Positions 4,475 through 6,450 of a stretch of DNA of 6,450 nucleotides are shown here, one piece after another. Position 1 is the stretch's first letter; each line of letters starts with the position of its first letter. This DNA is from Paracoccaceae bacterium (GTDB lineage: Bacteria; Pseudomonadota; Alphaproteobacteria; Rhodobacterales; Rhodobacteraceae). A program made the position numbers and the translations under genes. The DNA is taken from contig RGAJ01000105.1 of the NCBI GenBank assembly GCA_009920225.1, forward strand, positions 1 through 6,450. The letters run 5' to 3'. The notes below the pieces were generated by a model. The model saw nothing but the letters and a program-made list of their open reading frames with translations, was not told the DNA's origin and searched no databases.

Positions 4475-5692
4475 TTAGATGCGTTCAAATGCGGCGACAA
4501 GTTCAATATGTGAGGACCAGCGGAATTGATCAACGGTTTGAACTAATGTCAAACTGTAGCCCGCCGAAATTAGCTGTGCGGCATCGCGTGCAAAGGTTGT
4601 TGGATTGCACGAGACATAGGCGATCTTTGACACTGTCGACCCTGCGATTTCTGCGATCTGCGCTTCGGCTCCTGCACGGGGTGGATCAATGACAATCGCG
4701 TCAAATTTGTTCAATTCATCCGGCAACAATGGTCTGCGGAATAAATCGCGCGCTTCTGATGTTACCTTTTTCAGACCTGTTGATTTGCGCCAACCCTGAT
4801 CCAGAGCGGCGATCATCGCGGCACTGCCTTCGACCGCGTGAACTTCGGCCTTGTGCGCCAGTGGCAAGGAAAAGGTGCCGCAGCCGCTAAACAGGTCAAC
4901 GATCTTTGGCGCGGTGCCGACGATATCTGCGACCGTCGTCACAAGATCCTGTTCGCCCTCTTTCGTTGCTTGCAAAAAGCTGCCCGCAGGGGGAACAACC
5001 TGAACTGATGCAAATGTTTGGATAGGTGCAGCACGCAGCGCAACGGTATCGTCGTTCCAGCTGAGACGCGCAAATTTATGTGTTTCACAGAATTGTCCCA
5101 AGATGATGTGCAAAGGCCCATCCAAGTCGCGTCCACCTGTGACGGATATGTCCAAACCGTTCGCGGTTTGGGTCACAGATACGCTTAACTCGCCTTTGCG
5201 CGAGGCGGTGATTTTGGTCAATTCCGCGATAACCGGCTGCGCGGCGATCAATGCCGGTGTCAGAAGTTTGCAATTTGGAATTTCGACAATCACATCGGAA
5301 CCACGCGCGTGGAAACCGACCGAGGCGCCTTTTTTTGTCCGACGGGCAGAAAAGGTTGCCCGACGCCGCGACCCTGTTGGAGAGGTCAGGCAAGGGCGTA
5401 GGTCTGTTTCGATCCCATGCGCGGCAAGCGCGGTTTTGACTACATCCACCTTCCATTGCGCGACAAAGTCATCGGCGGCATGCATCAATTGGCAACCACC
5501 ACAGGATTTGTAATGCGTGCAGATTGGTTTCACACGTTGATCTGATGGCGTCACAATCTTGATATCCGTAATGGTTTTTCCATCAACAGTGCCGGTTATG
5601 ATCTCATCAGGCAGGGTAAGGGGCGCAAACAAGGGTCCTTCGGCAATGCCGTCGCCATGATGCCCCAAACGTGTAATGCGAAACTGTTCCAT
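4475..5692 (-). CDS. TrmA/RlmD-family class I SAM-dependent RNA (uracil-5-)-methyltransferase with [4Fe-4S] motif
   Basis: This 405-residue cytoplasmic enzyme methylates C5 of a uridine in RNA using S-adenosylmethionine. An N-terminal beta-rich TRAM-like domain (about 1-50, ITRLGHHGDGIAEG) is followed by four cysteines placed as in RlmD for a [4Fe-4S] cluster: Cys58, Cys64, Cys67 (SCGGCQ) and Cys141 (NCKLL). The methyltransferase half shows SFLQATKEGEQ (238-248), motif I DLFSGCGTFSLPL (266-278), AVEGS (286-290), IDPPRAG (335-341), the nucleophile Cys362 in SCNPTTFARD, and the base Glu397 in SSHIEL. All key residues are present. The family includes RlmD (U1939 of 23S rRNA), RlmC and TrmA; which base is modified cannot be read from this sequence alone. 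The gene lies 38 bases after the ABC transporter gene on the same strand and may be co-transcribed. The ATG at 5692 has only a weak ribosome binding site. Confidence 0.93.
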   Translation of the reverse strand: MEQFRITRLGHHGDGIAEGPLFAPLTLPDEIITGTVDGKTITDIKIVTPSDQRVKPICTHYKSCGGCQLMHAADDFVAQWKVDVVKTALAAHGIETDLRPCLTSPTGSRRRATFSARRTKKGASVGFHARGSDVIVEIPNCKLLTPALIAAQPVIAELTKITASRKGELSVSVTQTANGLDISVTGGRDLDGPLHIILGQFCETHKFARLSWNDDTVALRAAPIQTFASVQVVPPAGSFLQATKEGEQDLVTTVADIVGTAPKIVDLFSGCGTFSLPLAHKAEVHAVEGSAAMIAALDQGWRKSTGLKKVTSEARDLFRRPLLPDELNKFDAIVIDPPRAGAEAQIAEIAGSTVSKIAYVSCNPTTFARDAAQLISAGYSLTLVQTVDQFRWSSHIELVAAFERI

Positions 5693-5730
5693 GGGTGTGA
5701 ATTACCCTAGATCAACACCGATCAAAACCC

Positions 5731-6450
5731 CTATTCTGCGGCGGTGTTGACGTTGATGAAGCCGCCAGATTGCCGATTCCAGTATCGGGCGTAAAGCCCA
5801 TTGCGCGCCAATAACGCGTCATGGGTGCCGTCCTCTATAATCCGGCCTTTGTCCAAAACAATAATGCGATCCATTCTTGCGATGGTGGACAAACGATGCG
5901 CGATGGCAAGAACCGTTTTGCCTTGCATCACAGTGTCGAGAGACGATTGAATGGCGGCTTCGACTTCGCTGTCCAAAGCACTGGTGGCTTCGTCCAAGAT
6001 CAGGATTGGCGCATCTTTTAGGATGGTGCGGGCAATTGCGATCCGTTGTCTTTGTCCTCCTGACAGTTTCACACCGCGTTCGCCCAAATGCGCATCATAC
6101 CCCGAGCGGCCTTTGAAATCGCGCAGATCGCGGATAAAAACATCGGCTTGTGCCTTTGCGGCAGCCTCATAGACCGCGGGCGCATCGGCGTTTGGATTGC
6201 CATAGTGGATGTTGTCATATGCGGACCGGTTAAACATTGCGGTGTCTTGGCTGACCATGCCAATGGATTGACGCAAAGAGGCTTGGGTTACGGTTGCGAT
6301 ATCCTGATCTGCCACGCGGATTGTGCCGCCTTCGGCATCATATAGGCGCAACAATAGATTGACCAAAGTTGTTTTGCCCGCCCCTGATGCGCCCACAATG
6401 CCGATTTTTTCACCGGCCGCGATGGTTAAACTTAACCGATCCAAACCGCC
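5731..6450 (-). CDS. ABC transporter exporter-type, C-terminal ATPase domain (N-terminal part outside window)
   Basis: The frame is open to the window edge, so about 239 C-terminal residues are visible and the upstream membrane domain is missing. The ATPase domain is complete: Walker A GASGAGKT, Q-loop MVSQDTAMFNRSAYDNI, a HLGERGVKLSGGQRQRIAIAR signature region, Walker B ILILDEATSALDS, the H-loop in AIAHRLSTIARMD, and the GTHDALLARNGLYARYW tail. The ERGVKLSGGQ and DEATSALD pattern with this tail is typical of fused exporters of the MsbA/lipid-A or multidrug type, with a transmembrane domain preceding the ATPase. The substrate cannot be told from this part. It ends in TAG at 5733-5731 with the extra tail GGFINVNTAAE. 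The RNA methyltransferase gene follows 38 bases downstream. Confidence 0.93.
   Translation of the reverse strand, partial: GGLDRLSLTIAAGEKIGIVGASGAGKTTLVNLLLRLYDAEGGTIRVADQDIATVTQASLRQSIGMVSQDTAMFNRSAYDNIHYGNPNADAPAVYEAAAKAQADVFIRDLRDFKGRSGYDAHLGERGVKLSGGQRQRIAIARTILKDAPILILDEATSALDSEVEAAIQSSLDTVMQGKTVLAIAHRLSTIARMDRIIVLDKGRIIEDGTHDALLARNGLYARYWNRQSGGFINVNTAAE

Noticed and set aside
5103..5513. Plus-strand 136-codon open frame opposite the RNA methyltransferase
   Set aside because: It lies wholly within a gene with complete family motifs and shows no recognisable domain or ribosome site of its own.
5693..5730. GATC-spaced-GATC repeat in the 38-base gap between the ABC and methyltransferase genes
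   Set aside because: Only a 4-bp stem without a T-run; too weak for a terminator or operator call.

Overview
The window looks like a stretch of chromosome from a marine alphaproteobacterium of the Rhodobacteraceae (Roseobacter-type). The reasons are a BioMNY-type biotin ECF transporter in the order bioM-bioN-bioY, short alanine-rich exported proteins, alphaproteobacterial L,D-transpeptidases and moderate GC content. The placement rests on protein style and recall; no database was searched.

Layout. Bases 1-396 (+) are the last third of a thiolase-family gene. It converges on, and shares stop-codon bases with, the biotin transporter operon bioM-bioN-bioY (2250 down to 393, minus strand). Bases 2251-2613 hold no intact gene. 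They contain a 14-bp palindrome in front of bioM, a strong minus-strand rho-independent terminator, a broken small gene for an exported peptide with its ribosome binding site, and a candidate promoter. Bases 2614-4389 form a cell-envelope group: a Tat-type exported L,D-transpeptidase (minus), a divergent CAP/SCP-domain lipoprotein (plus), and a second YkuD-domain lipoprotein (minus) that converges on it with a 14-nt overlap. Bases 4475-5692 (minus) encode a TrmA/RlmD-type 5-methyluridine RNA methyltransferase with an iron-sulfur cluster motif. Bases 5731-6450 (minus) encode the C-terminal ATPase domain of an exporter-type ABC transporter cut by the window edge.

How the genes may work together. 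BioM, BioN and BioY are the ATPase, the coupling membrane protein and the biotin-binding membrane protein of one importer. The adjacent thiolase-like protein has lost two of the three catalytic residues expected in its visible third, so it is probably not an ordinary thiolase. A link to biotin is possible by context only. The two YkuD proteins and the CAP lipoprotein are all predicted to be exported and may act on the cell wall. The RNA methyltransferase and the ABC exporter look like ordinary housekeeping neighbours.

I found no clear new multi-gene system. The best leads are the catalytically altered thiolase beside a biotin importer, the broken small gene that keeps its expression signals, and the transpeptidase-CAP-transpeptidase group. 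Both convergent gene pairs also carry a small perfect hairpin at or next to their overlap.
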